From: Collybiopsis luxurians FD-317 M1
Lineage: Eukaryota; Basidiomycota; Agaricomycetes; Agaricales; Omphalotaceae
Length of the DNA: 64,000 bases
Reading direction: 5' to 3'
Assembly (NCBI GenBank): GCA_000827265.1
Contig: KN834816.1
Location: 27,159 to 91,158 of the forward strand
The position numbers and the translations under genes were made by a program. Below the pieces are notes generated by a model. The model was not told the origin of the DNA and ran no database searches. It saw nothing but the letters and a program-made list of their open reading frames with translations. This document shows positions 12,601 to 21,311 of this stretch, in pieces. How positions within the stretch are numbered: position 1 is the stretch's first letter; every line of letters starts with the position of its first letter.

Positions 12601-12659
12601 CCAGAAGCAGGATCCTTCATGTCAATTTTGCCTCTCCCCCATTCACCCCATAACCCCTT
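9644..12659 (-). pseudogene. Copia pol region: integrase, reverse transcriptase, RNase H (broken)
   Basis: Decayed pol continuing from the GAG-protease frame. Integrase zinc domain: WHARFGHVD with GKCEVCLYAK at 12.3-12.5 kb. Integrase core: CVSLNLWGRA, FHIDMGREFDNH and ANGQVE at 11.9-12.3 kb, then FWAEAAAAYSYIRGM. A GYVGQQGYWVWDI block at 11.6 kb is in another frame (single-base frameshift). RT: EKEMKSLREWKCWTLVDHP, ARYVARGDMQVPGVDFKKSW and QWDFSAAYLNGNLP, then KPLYGMSQAGHIWYKEL at 10.7-11.3 kb. RNase H: GYVDADWAGDRSTQ, ALSSTESEYISLS and, at 9.6-9.9 kb, NLSKHIDIRYHFIW. In-frame TGA codons interrupt it at about 12,288, 11,938, 11,929, 10,712, 10,680 and 9,942. The RT catalytic motif reads HTNN instead of the usual pair of acidic residues. 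Confidence 0.85.
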
Positions 12660-14009
12660 TCAGTCCATGGCTGGTAGTGAAAGCAAGTTCATACCAAAGG
12701 AAGGGGTATGTGAAGCTGGAAAGCATAGATGATGCACTAATCCTTCACTTGTCTTAATAATGATTTTGGCAACCCCATATCCCTCAATCACAAAGGAACC
12801 ATTACTTCCTTCTGTAGCCATCCACCCAACCGATTTTGCCACAGTATATTTAACAAACTGTTGTCGACTCCGAATGCATGTGTGAGACACAGCGCTATCA
12901 ATGAAAGTTGGGACTTGTTTATTGACTATTGTTCTAGAGAATACAGAGGAGGCTTCTACACTACCTGTATCACCCTCTACACCAGTTAAAAGGGCAAGAG
13001 TTTCCCTTCCCAATCTGTCAAGATCAAGGTCAGGGCTGTTCAAGCGATATGGGAAGTGAGTCACACCTCCAAAGTCATAGTCTCTGAAGTCATAAACAGT
13101 GGCAGCGGCAGTGATCCCGAGTTCAGACAGCAATTGCATAGTCAAAGCGGAAGTGACGATGATCGGCTCCATTCCCTTGGGAGCATGGTACCAGTGGGGC
13201 GCTTTCCCCTCGCTTCCTCCACCACAGGCCCAGCATTTTGCTTTGATGTGCCCAGCCCGCTTACAGTTATCGCAGATGATCCTGGAACCAGTTTTGCCAG
13301 TTACAGCAAGGGCATTGGAAGCACTGGCTGATGCATCACCCAAAGCGGTTGCCAACTCGACCATCATGTCATATTCAAGCAGCGCACACTTGAGGTCAGC
13401 ATAAGTACATGCCCCATGAGTCTGCAGGATCCACAAATTTTCAGTGGAAAGCGAAGTGAGGAATCGAGAATGAAGATCCTCGTCTGTCACCATACACCTG
13501 ACATCACTGGCTGATTTACAAAGAGCTTCGAGCTGCTTGAAGTATTCTTCAAATGAAGTGCCAGGAACATACTTATACTGATGGATACATTCTTTAGCCA
13601 GGGCTTGAGCAGCAGCAGAAGTTGTGTCGTATTCGCCAGTGAGTCTAGCCCACATTTGATGTGCAGTCATATCCTGAGTAACGCCAATAGATTGGGGATC
13701 CTTAATGTTTTGATAAATGATCCCAGCGAGTTGACCATCTCGGAGCTCCCACTCTTCAGGGGAAGGATTCTGAGAGTTGATGGGGGTAGCGGCAAGGACA
13801 GGAGCAACACCGGCAGCAGCAGCAGCAGGTGCAGGAGCAGGTGCAGGAGCAGGAGTGGTGATTGACCCATCAAGGTATCCACCAAGACCTGTCGCTCGGG
13901 CTACACTCTGCAAGTGATCGCGATAGACAGCCCAATTACTCTGGCCGACCAACTGACAGTCTTCGGGGAATACCAGGAGGTTCAGAAGGGCACTGGCATT
14001 GGAGGACAT
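12660..14009 (-). CDS. Copia GAG-protease open frame
   Basis: Start ATG at 14009 (MSSNASALLNLLVFPEDCQL); 449 codons before a TGA at 12660-12662. The capsid-like (UBN2/Retrotran_gag) region has AHQMWARLTGEYD and ECIHQYKYVPGTSFEEYFKQ. A zinc knuckle CDNCKRAGHIKAKC (CX2CX4HX4C) follows near residue 250. The protease candidate is TFIDSAVSHTCI near residue 370, with DSA where active enzymes have DSG or DTG. The tail FGMNLLSLPAMD matches the end of Copia protease regions. The TGA replaces an expected Arg codon and separates the frame from integrase. Low-complexity Ala/Pro residues lie near residue 55. Confidence 0.88.
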   Translation of the reverse strand: MSSNASALLNLLVFPEDCQLVGQSNWAVYRDHLQSVARATGLGGYLDGSITTPAPAPAPAPAAAAAGVAPVLAATPINSQNPSPEEWELRDGQLAGIIYQNIKDPQSIGVTQDMTAHQMWARLTGEYDTTSAAAQALAKECIHQYKYVPGTSFEEYFKQLEALCKSASDVRCMVTDEDLHSRFLTSLSTENLWILQTHGACTYADLKCALLEYDMMVELATALGDASASASNALAVTGKTGSRIICDNCKRAGHIKAKCWACGGGSEGKAPHWYHAPKGMEPIIVTSALTMQLLSELGITAAATVYDFRDYDFGGVTHFPYRLNSPDLDLDRLGRETLALLTGVEGDTGSVEASSVFSRTIVNKQVPTFIDSAVSHTCIRSRQQFVKYTVAKSVGWMATEGSNGSFVIEGYGVAKIIIKTSEGLVHHLCFPASHTPSFGMNLLSLPAMD

Positions 14010-14055
14010 GTTCAAGGTACCAGTTTATAATGAACGCGATTTCTGACTGCGAATC

Positions 14056-14382
14056 TGTTAAATCTATAGATCTATGTAAGTACACTGTAACTATAGGTAA
14101 ATCAGTATCTGACAGAACTGTAAACAGAATATAGAAAATGTACCCTCAGAATGTAGTAGAAGTTCTGAGGGTGTCATAGTAAAAACATGAAGTATAAATA
14201 GTGAAAACGAAATACAAATAGATAGGGAAATCCATAAGGAATAGGAAAAACCTATAATGAAACAGGAGATGGAAAACAAATACCATGGAAGCATAAATGG
14301 AAGTATAACTAGAGATACGAACCCCAGGACACCTACTTGGAATGGTCACATGTCCATACATGTCTACACATTAGATTTAACA
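14056..14382 (-). repeat. 5' LTR of Copia element (right copy, 327 bp)
   Basis: Probably the unmodified LTR length. Starts TGTTAAATC, ends GATTTAACA. Differences from the left copy fall almost entirely at CpG positions (see findings). Confidence 0.93.
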
Positions 14383-14387
14383 GAGGT
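14383..14387. repeat. Target-site duplication, right copy (GAGGT)
   Basis: Direct repeat of 9252-9256. Here GAG is the last exon codon and GT starts the original intron donor (GTAATAT) of the hydrolase gene. Confidence 0.93.
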
Positions 14388-14997
14388 AATATCAGTGCAG
14401 TTTTCAATGTACTGTATGTTCAACTTATGATACCATTCTACATAGCTTCCTGAGGTTTATCAAGCAAGGAAAGAGCTGCATGACTTGTGGTTTTCAGGCA
14501 TTCCACATGCACCTCAGGATGTTGTTATAGGCTACACCCATATATGTTTAGCAGTAACATGTCAAATCTTGCTAAATTGTATGAATTTTAAGTTGACCTG
14601 TAACATTTTGAGAATTTAATACACTAATCGAGCTTTTCTAGGCTATTTGACTATAGTGCATCCATACATTTCCAGACCTGGGACATGAACCATTCGGCTG
14701 AATATAGCTTGGCAACTTACCATTTTTTCATTAAATGCAAACCTTATTCTCAAGAGACACTTTCAAGGATAGCCTGTCCAGTAAGACTTCTTCAAGGAGG
14801 CAATAACATTGTCTATACAGAAAGCTATACTCAGCGATTTGTGCATGATTTGAAACAAGCGGATGTAGATGTATCATGGCATACGGTTCTCAATGCACTC
14901 CATTATTTATGTGTTGAGCATGGACCAGAGTAAGTTTTCTGAAAACTAGGGTGACATGAAATAGAATGTAATGCATAGGGTCAACTCAGAGATGCTG

Positions 14998-15140
14998 TAC
15001 CATTTCGATCAGCTCGGCAGTCACAAGTCACAGCCGATTTTCAAAGACCCGCCAATAATTTTCTTTTGATTTTTCGGATTTTTTTCGAATTAATTTTGGG
15101 GCGCTTATGGTGGGAATTTGCCGAACTGATCGAAATGGTA
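14998..15140. mobile_element. Probable TA-flanked MITE (139 bp)
   Basis: A 139-bp segment (15000-15138) has inverted ends: CCATTTCGATCAGCTCGGCA on the left and its complement on the right with one mismatch. TA dinucleotides flank both sides (14998-14999, 15139-15140). The interior is AT-rich and noncoding. Size, ends and TA flanks fit a Tc1/mariner-derived MITE, but no second copy lies in this window. It sits in the last exon of the split hydrolase. Confidence 0.6.
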
Positions 15141-15144
15141 CAGT

Positions 15145-15330
15145 ACATGATTTTATCCTTCAGTTCATGGGAAAGTCATATCTCCGTGGGATCAGATCTT
15201 GCATGAATTTGGCTGGAATCCAGAAAGGAAAAGTGAATTTGATGATGAAGACATTATCATTTCTTTTGTCAGTTCTCTTCCTTCTTAATGGGACTCTCTT
15301 AATATTCCTGACCGACTTGAAAAACCCTCC
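15145..15330 (+). pseudogene. Possible gag-like retroelement relic
   Basis: One frame, broken by stops, reads DQILHEFGWNPERKSEF then DDEDIIISFVSSLPS and WDSLNIPD. The acidic-hydrophobic-SLP-aromatic pattern recalls the end of a Copia gag (UBN2) domain. The match is short and by eye only. Confidence 0.25.
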
Positions 15331-18262
15331 CCATGAAAGTGTAGATTAGTATGCAGGAGCCAGTTTTGAGAGGTTTTTGCTAGAAAAGTTAAAGGAACAC
15401 TATCAAAAAATCGATGTTTCTGTTTAACATGCAGTCATTGACTATTAACAAATTTTGGGTAATTCTAAATTTATCATCCCTCATGCTTCAAACTATCTGT
15501 TTCTTGTCAAATCTTTGAGTCAGGCATGATTTTAGGTTCATTGTAGATGTGATTATACTGAATTTACCGTTGTGTTCTGAACCTATTGCAAGTGCCATGA
15601 AATGGGAACACTGTTGAGTAAACCTTCTATTCTTATCAGGAATGTAGGATACTAAGGCAACACTCCTTCGTCGAAGTGGGAAAACAAGAGAAAGGGGAGG
15701 AAGCAGAGTCCTTCTAAAGGATAATGCTAGATCTCAGAGGCTAGTTACGCTGGAGCTTGGTCCCCTGTGGGTGGGCATCCAACAAACGAACAAAGTAAAC
15801 TTAGAAAGTATTAACAAACCTGGAACATCCCGGCTGAAAATTGGACACTTTGAGATGAGGGAAAGGTGGGTTGCAGAATTTCTCCATTTGAGACGCGGAA
15901 GTTGAGGACGGTGAGCGTGAAGAGCAAAGAGGTATGGGCGCATACTTACTATGCACAACATCATGGGTCATTCAATACTGCATTTGTCTTGTCCTCCAAT
16001 ATATCAATATATTTGGTGTATTACTCTGTCAAATGGAATTGTTACTCCTTTTGTGAGTGTACTCCAGGGCACTGTTACCAGAATATATTGTGCGCTCTAA
16101 GCTCCCAGACTGGAATTTACAAAGGGTCTAAAAAAGATTGCATACCGGGGGTTGGAGAATTTTTTTTAGGCCACAACTTCGACCCTACCTACCAGCACGT
16201 GATGTTAACAGTCACATCTCGCCAGATAAGAAAATCCATTGCTCTTTAACAATCACTGCCAGTGCTTCAAGTACTACAGGCCCGATTGAGCTTCGTGCTT
16301 TTACTGAAATCCAGACATCCAGCAACGACTATCCAATTAGAAAATTTCCCAAGTTGCAACAGGTTAGCAGAAAGAATCATTTTGGCATTACTATATACAG
16401 TCCACTGGTATTCAAGGGGGTCCAAATTATATCTTTCAGGCCTGATCCGTGAACCTACCTACTATCACATGATATAGACATTAAGTGATATTCCTAATAT
16501 AGTAAATTTCGGTGCTAAATTACCTATATTTTGAAATTTTCTACTGCGCCGATTGTTTACCTTCCTACAGGTTCTTGTCAAGCAAGAACGTCATTAATTT
16601 CTTTACCCAATGTGAGTGTACTGATGAGTTACCCCAGATGCATCTGTACATTAGTCTTTCGTTTCATCATCTGTGAAACACTACAGCCTGTGCATTCGAA
16701 CATAGTATAGGATAGTCCATTCCTTTCACTTCTCAAGTGTCCAAAAGATTTTGTAATATTACAGAACCAATAAGATCATATTTGAGGCCATCGGAAGGCC
16801 ATCAGAAGGCCACCGGAAATCATCTTTGAGGTTGGTCAATTTTTTTTTTTTTTTTGCACTTCTCTGACCAACCTACCTATTTACCCCTGGTCCGGGATTT
16901 CCCGGTCCGGACCCCTTGCCAGTATCATGTATAACGTACGGCACCACCTAGTAACTTAGAGCTAAATGTTGCTTATCATGATGCTGATTCTTGTGCTCCT
17001 TGTGATACCTCCCGCGATATCAGAGCTGTTTCAGTTGTGTCAAACCTAAAAAAAAAAGGTTCTCTGTGAAGGAAAGGGGTGTATCTTTGGGTTTAGAAGG
17101 CACGATCTTGTGCGCAACATTAGAATTTATTCAAAATATTATAAACGTTGATACTTGGGGTTAAATAAACCGCATAAAATTGTATCGCCCGACCCGCGCA
17201 GGTTCTGATACAAACCGTCACTATACCGGGGCGGAAAATGCAATTTTCAGCTTGATTCATCTTTCTTGCATACAATTTGAAGGATTTTCTCTTCAGCCTT
17301 TTATTGTAAGCCCTTATCAGTATGAACAGCGCAGTTGCCTATTTTGGGCAGAAACCATGCAGTGCAAAATATTCAGCAATTTTGGAAGTGTGGAAAACAG
17401 CAAAGGCAGTGCCATTTCAGGTGTGGTGACCCTAGAGGAACAAGAACTGTACACTTAGTCATAAAATTAGGATATTTGGCGAAGATCACCTTCCACTGTC
17501 CAGATGATCCTGAATACTTTTATTTTGACTCAGACCGTCTAAATTTAAAACAACTTACTTACTATTGATGATAGTTGTTAAGTGCCCATTTGCATTCCCT
17601 GCCAATTTGAAGATTCTTGATGTAACCCTCTACCATGCTCACCACATTTTAAAAATCTCAGAGTAGATACTAAACCAATCTTTAGATTTCCGAGAGTGCA
17701 TGGACAAAATTTAAGGCCTATAGTACAATAAGAATTACAGATGTTTTGTCTATCAAGCAAAAAATAGTCCACTCCCTTGTAAAGATCTGCGGCTGAGGCA
17801 TGTTAAATAGATATTTTAGGTATTAATGTCGAGTGGTCAATTGCATAACTGGTGATGGTATAGATAGATAAAAACACAGCCTCGCCTGAGGCGACTCAGG
17901 CGAGGTCCCACGGTGGAACAGCCGGGCTCGAACGAGAACGGCTAAGAAGGTCTATGTGCACAATAACAGCTGTACTATCGCATTTAACATTGATGTTCGC
18001 CGTAAGTATATACACCGAGCTACTACCACCCTTAGTGGCATCCAATTAAGTAATAGACTTCAGCACCTTGACAGAGTAGAAGATTCAATGGATGCTATGA
18101 AGAACTCTATATCAATCACCACGTCTCAGTCCTTCCGACAAGATAGACATAGACTCTGGCTCGATTGGCTTCCTACCTTTCAATGAAAAATACTAAGCGA
18201 AAAACAAACCCAACAGCTAAATAAAATGTCCGAGGCTAAAATACAGTTATTACTAGTAAGCT
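15331..18262. other. AT-rich gene-poor stretch with hairpins
   Basis: Nearly 3 kb without a convincing gene. Open frames (15866-16249, 16138-16452, 17180-17458, 17956-18186) show no recognisable domain and mostly lack ATG or splice context. It holds three 11-bp units of aggccatcgga type (16785-16818), a 16-T run within an inverted repeat (16829-16874), a GC-rich palindrome (16892-16905) and a perfect 11-bp hairpin (17880-17905). It looks like decayed repeat DNA. Confidence 0.5.
17880..17905. repeat. Perfect 11-bp inverted repeat (hairpin)
   Basis: CCTCGCCTGAG, loop GCGA, CTCAGGCGAGG: an uninterrupted 11-bp stem with a 4-nt loop, GC-rich in an AT-rich stretch. Confidence 0.85.
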
Positions 18263-20356
18263 CTAGAAGAAAATCTTTTTAAAGTATCTTTCTAACCCAT
18301 CCACGTCTTTGACAATCGCACCCACATGTCCATCAGGCCTAACCAACACCACAACTGCACTTTGGTCCTCTGAACCTACAGTGGCAGAAAATTCAACTCC
18401 TTGAAGGTATACGCGATACGCCTGTCCTTCACTATCGACTACTTCATGAAGACTGTCAATCTCTTGCTCAGCTAATGTCTTGTCTGAATCGTTTGAATGT
18501 ATCACGACAGTCTTGACCGGATACTTATTCAGCGTCCGGAGCAATATCTGCAGTGAACGGCTTTCCATAAAGACAAGCGCAGTATGAGTAGTGAGTTCGA
18601 AGATCTCGAAAAGACTGGTCATCTCGCCGCGATGCCTAGGGCTTATGATTCTCAATCTGGCTGCCTCTGGAGCTCGATCACCTCCCCTCACAGGCTCATT
18701 GGGAGACATCTTGTATGGATCCAGTATTTCAGCTGGAGGTTGTACCTCATCCAGAATAATTGGACTTCCCCGATAGTTTATGCCGTACATGCGCAGTTCA
18801 GATCCGCGAGTCCAATTCAGCTTAGATGGACCCAAGCTGGTGATGGATCCGGAACTAAAGGTTTTCTTCAACAAATCGGTGGTAACGTTGAGCATCGCTG
18901 CTATGACGGGAACACGTTCAGTGGTGTAGGAATCGAGGAGTGTATGGGGTGCGAGATTTTTGTGCACTAGGCTAAGCTTCCATGCGAGATTGAAGGCGTC
19001 ATGAATCCCTGAATTGAGACCCTAGTGGAAAATATAGCGGGTAAGCGGAGAAAAGGGCGCCAGACACAATTGAGGCTTTACCTGACCTCCCGTAGGACTG
19101 TGAACATGTGCGGCATCTAAGATACAGTCATGAGCTCGGGACATTCTCGGTGTATTCATTGGGATAACCAACCTCCCGCAATGTACACCCTGCCCTCCCC
19201 TAATTTATTTACCATGCGGATGTTTGGCCTAAAGAATCTATTTGTAGCTCCCGCTAATTGGCCATTCTCGGGTCAGACTCACCGCCATATTGTAGCCCCA
19301 ATCATCTCCCCAAACTTCAAATCTCTCCTCCCAGTAAAGCTATAGAACATTTCGACCAACGCATCCCTATTTGTTGTGAGTTCAGCGAGCTTTTCAAGAT
19401 CTAGGCTGGATCCTCCCAGCATTATCTGAGTTCGGGTATCATTTTTGGGATTGGTGTTAGTGGAATGTTGAGTAGAATGGGCAGATAGATATGGCCGAAG
19501 CATAACATAGTCCTTTGCCAAATTCCCCCATACTTTGATGTGCTGGTATTTGTGAGTAAAACTCCAAAGAGAGGTGGATGTAAAGCACCTACATCATCCC
19601 CCCATCCGTTTAAGAGATGTATATCTCCCAAGAGCATTCCCATTTCCAACGTTTCGCCTACAAAAGTGCATCCTAGCTGATGGCGTACAATACTATGCGC
19701 CCCCTCCGCTCCAATAAGCCAGTCGTATTCTGTTTCTTGGGTGGAGGTGGTACCAGTATCCATTCGACTGAGAAGGGTAGCCAAAACAAAATTAGAACCA
19801 GAATTGTATTTGTATGAGACGAGCTCCTTGTTGAGTTCAACTTGCACCCCATAATCTTGGAGTAAACGTGCACGAAGGACTGCCTCATGGTCCACTTGGC
19901 CTATATTTCGGTGGGTTGGATACGGCTTGTCTGGTATTTCTTCTGGGTGACTGAAATCCCATGCGGTCACCGGAGGCTCTCCGTTATCAGGAGAGGTATA
20001 TTGCTGTACAAATTGGGGCCCTCCGGACCCTTTCCAGATGTCATCGAGAATTCCTAGGAACTTGTAAAGTTCTAGAGTACGAGGCTAAGTCATGGTAATG
20101 TGAGCCCTCAAATGTCGAGAAATTAGAAATCAAGGACAAACCTGAATGCTAGGCCCTTTATAACCAGTTCGAAATTCAGATTCCTTGGCAATAATACGCA
20201 CAGAAAGGCCATTTCGGAGAAGGAGCAGCGCAGAAACTAGTCCAACTGGACCGGCACCTGCCTGTTGAATACTCCATTAAGTACTTGCAGTATACTTCGA
20301 TCGCAATGAATGTGACCTACTATCAGTACATTGACACGGTTGGTGGATTTGGTCAT
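18263..20356 (-). CDS. FAD-dependent aromatic monooxygenase (phenol 2-monooxygenase-like)
   Basis: Class A flavoprotein monooxygenase that hydroxylates an aromatic substrate with NADPH and O2. Seven exons, 20356-20321, 20261-20142, 20084-19593, 19542-19283, 19228-19173, 19116-19082 and 19021-18263, give 585 residues in a continuous frame. The N-terminal FAD motif is AGAGPVGLVSALLLLRNG (after intron 1). The second signature is DWLIGAEGAHSIVRHQLG. The third is VYIAGDAAHVHSPTGG then QGLNSGIHDAFNLAWKL, assembled from three small exons. The C-terminal thioredoxin-like domain of the phenol hydroxylase group is present (VVLVRPDGHVGAIVKD near the end). No signal peptide or membrane helix is evident. 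Such genes are abundant and variable in wood- and litter-decaying fungi; the substrate cannot be assigned. Confidence 0.88.
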
Positions 20357-20801
20357 TGAATATCAGGATAGATTGGAGGTCGACGATGAGACCGATTCTG
20401 AGGAACATGACGGAATTTATACACCCGGATAAGCTCTTCTATATCATGACAATTATGCAACCGCATAGACGAGGCACTGCGCGAAAATCAGCCGTATATA
20501 ACCGTTGTAGATTCGCAAACATCAGCGGTAATGAAAAAGTTTTGTGAAAAAGTTTTTCGGAAATGCAGCCAGATTATGACACGGATTCACCGGTGTAAAC
20601 CAGGGCAACGTCGCAATCGCGAAATTCAGCCGTATATAGCCGACGGAGATTTGACTTCTTGAGTCTGATTTGAAAACTCATATTTGTCAGTGACGGCGAC
20701 AATTTTGAATTCCTTCGTTCGGTCTACCGGTCAAGGCGGGTACGATAAGTCAGGAAAGTGGAAGGGCAATACCATGTTGCGTAGGCGTCCCTGTTACATA
20801 G
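20357..20801. other. Spacer upstream of monooxygenase, with repeated TCAGCCGTATATA motif
   Basis: The motif TCAGCCGTATATA occurs at about 20489 and again at about 20629. Each copy contains TATATA and could be a core promoter element, the second for a plus-strand gene. No coding region is supported before 20802, although an upstream exon of the following gene may hide here. Confidence 0.35.
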
Positions 20802-21191
20802 TACTACCAGAATGGTCACATCATCAAGCAACCAGACCTCGTTCAGCTCAAGTCCAGCAAGACTTACGATGCGACAAAAGTCTTCAGAGCAACAGAAGAC
20901 CCTTCACCTCTAAAACGACGAGCTTCTGCAAAGCTATTACATCCCAAGAATCCGTCTCCAACTACTTGGGGCGTGGCATTTTATCGAACAGGAAAAATTT
21001 CGCGGCTGAACGATTTCGTGCTGACAGTGCTAGATAGACAGCACGATTCGAGAGACTGGACGCGCAGGAAATACTATCCGCGGCTGGTACATCGGCTTGT
21101 CGGTCAATATTTCAATGTCAGAGTGGATAGCTCTGAGCAAGTCTTTGCACATGGTCGTCCGGTTGAAAGGCGGACGCTAATTGAGCGCTAA
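20802..21191 (+). CDS. Probable 3' coding exon of an unrecognised gene
   Basis: An open stretch of 129 codons ends at TAA 21189-21191 and is preceded by a plausible acceptor (ttacatag at 20794-20801). It reads YYQNGHIIKQPDLVQL, then ATEDPSPLKRRASAKLLHPK, TTWGVAFYRTGKISRLNDFV and PRLVHRLVGQYFNVRVD, ending PVERRTLIER. Composition is gene-like, basic and low in low-complexity sequence, but I recognise no family. The 5' exon(s) and start codon could not be fixed: no ATG lies in frame near the beginning. It converges with the PPR-like gene on the other strand, 120 bp away. Confidence 0.4.
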   Translation, partial: YYQNGHIIKQPDLVQLKSSKTYDATKVFRATEDPSPLKRRASAKLLHPKNPSPTTWGVAFYRTGKISRLNDFVLTVLDRQHDSRDWTRRKYYPRLVHRLVGQYFNVRVDSSEQVFAHGRPVERRTLIER

Positions 21192-21311
21192 CGGGTTCTC
21201 TGTCTATCGATTTGTTCAAGTTAAAAGTATTCGATTGATTTGAAGACCGGAAGAGCGACTGGAAGGAAATTGTCCATGCGCGTTTGACGAATTAAATTTT
21301 AAAAAAATACA

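Larger units (their letters stand above)
9257..14382 (-). mobile_element. Ty1/Copia-type LTR retrotransposon, inactivated
   Basis: Complete element of 5126 bp, coding strand minus. It has an LTR at each end beginning TGTTAAATC and ending GATTTAACA, flanked by GAGGT duplications. The internal order on the minus strand is GAG with a zinc knuckle, protease, integrase, reverse transcriptase, RNase H, which is the Copia order (integrase before RT). A polypurine tract (CCAGGGGGAG) abuts the 3' LTR. I could not identify a tRNA primer-binding site starting with TGG next to the 5' LTR. Several in-frame TGA codons lie where CGA arginine is expected, and the RT active-site pair of Asp reads Asn-Asn, so it cannot move by itself. 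LTRs differ by only about eight substitutions plus a 60-bp duplication. Confidence 0.93.
8719..15069 (+). pseudogene. Alpha/beta hydrolase gene split by a Copia element and a MITE
   Basis: Basidiomycete alpha/beta-fold hydrolase. Upstream of the transposon are exon 1 from ATG 8719 (MPFVRVSTSTGNINFHYIIS, then PVLLFFHGMG), an exon with FGDPLLRKFNLVTFHLKFHG, and an exon with LPPCHFVTMDIGSMIEMQ. Downstream are LPEVYQARKELHDLWFSGIP (from 14446), ASIHFQTWDMNHSAEYSLA, IACPVRLLQGGNN and NALHYLCVEHGPE, the last with the expected catalytic His. Parts on both sides keep open frames, so the gene was whole when hit. The Copia element sits on the 5' splice site of the third intron (exon ends GAG, intron would run 14386-14445). 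The position expected to hold the nucleophile Ser of GxSxG reads TMDIG, with Asp. The stop at 15067-15069 lies inside a probable MITE. One junction near 14540-14641 could not be resolved. Called a pseudogene, but splicing out the element is conceivable. Confidence 0.7.

Noticed and set aside
15866..16452. Frames of 104-127 codons in the AT-rich stretch
   Set aside because: No recognisable domain and no consistent splice structure; sequence composition resembles decayed repeats.
17905..17950. tRNA-like stretch (gggctcgaacgag) after the hairpin
   Set aside because: Only a weak B-box resemblance; no acceptor stem, anticodon arm or A box could be folded around it.
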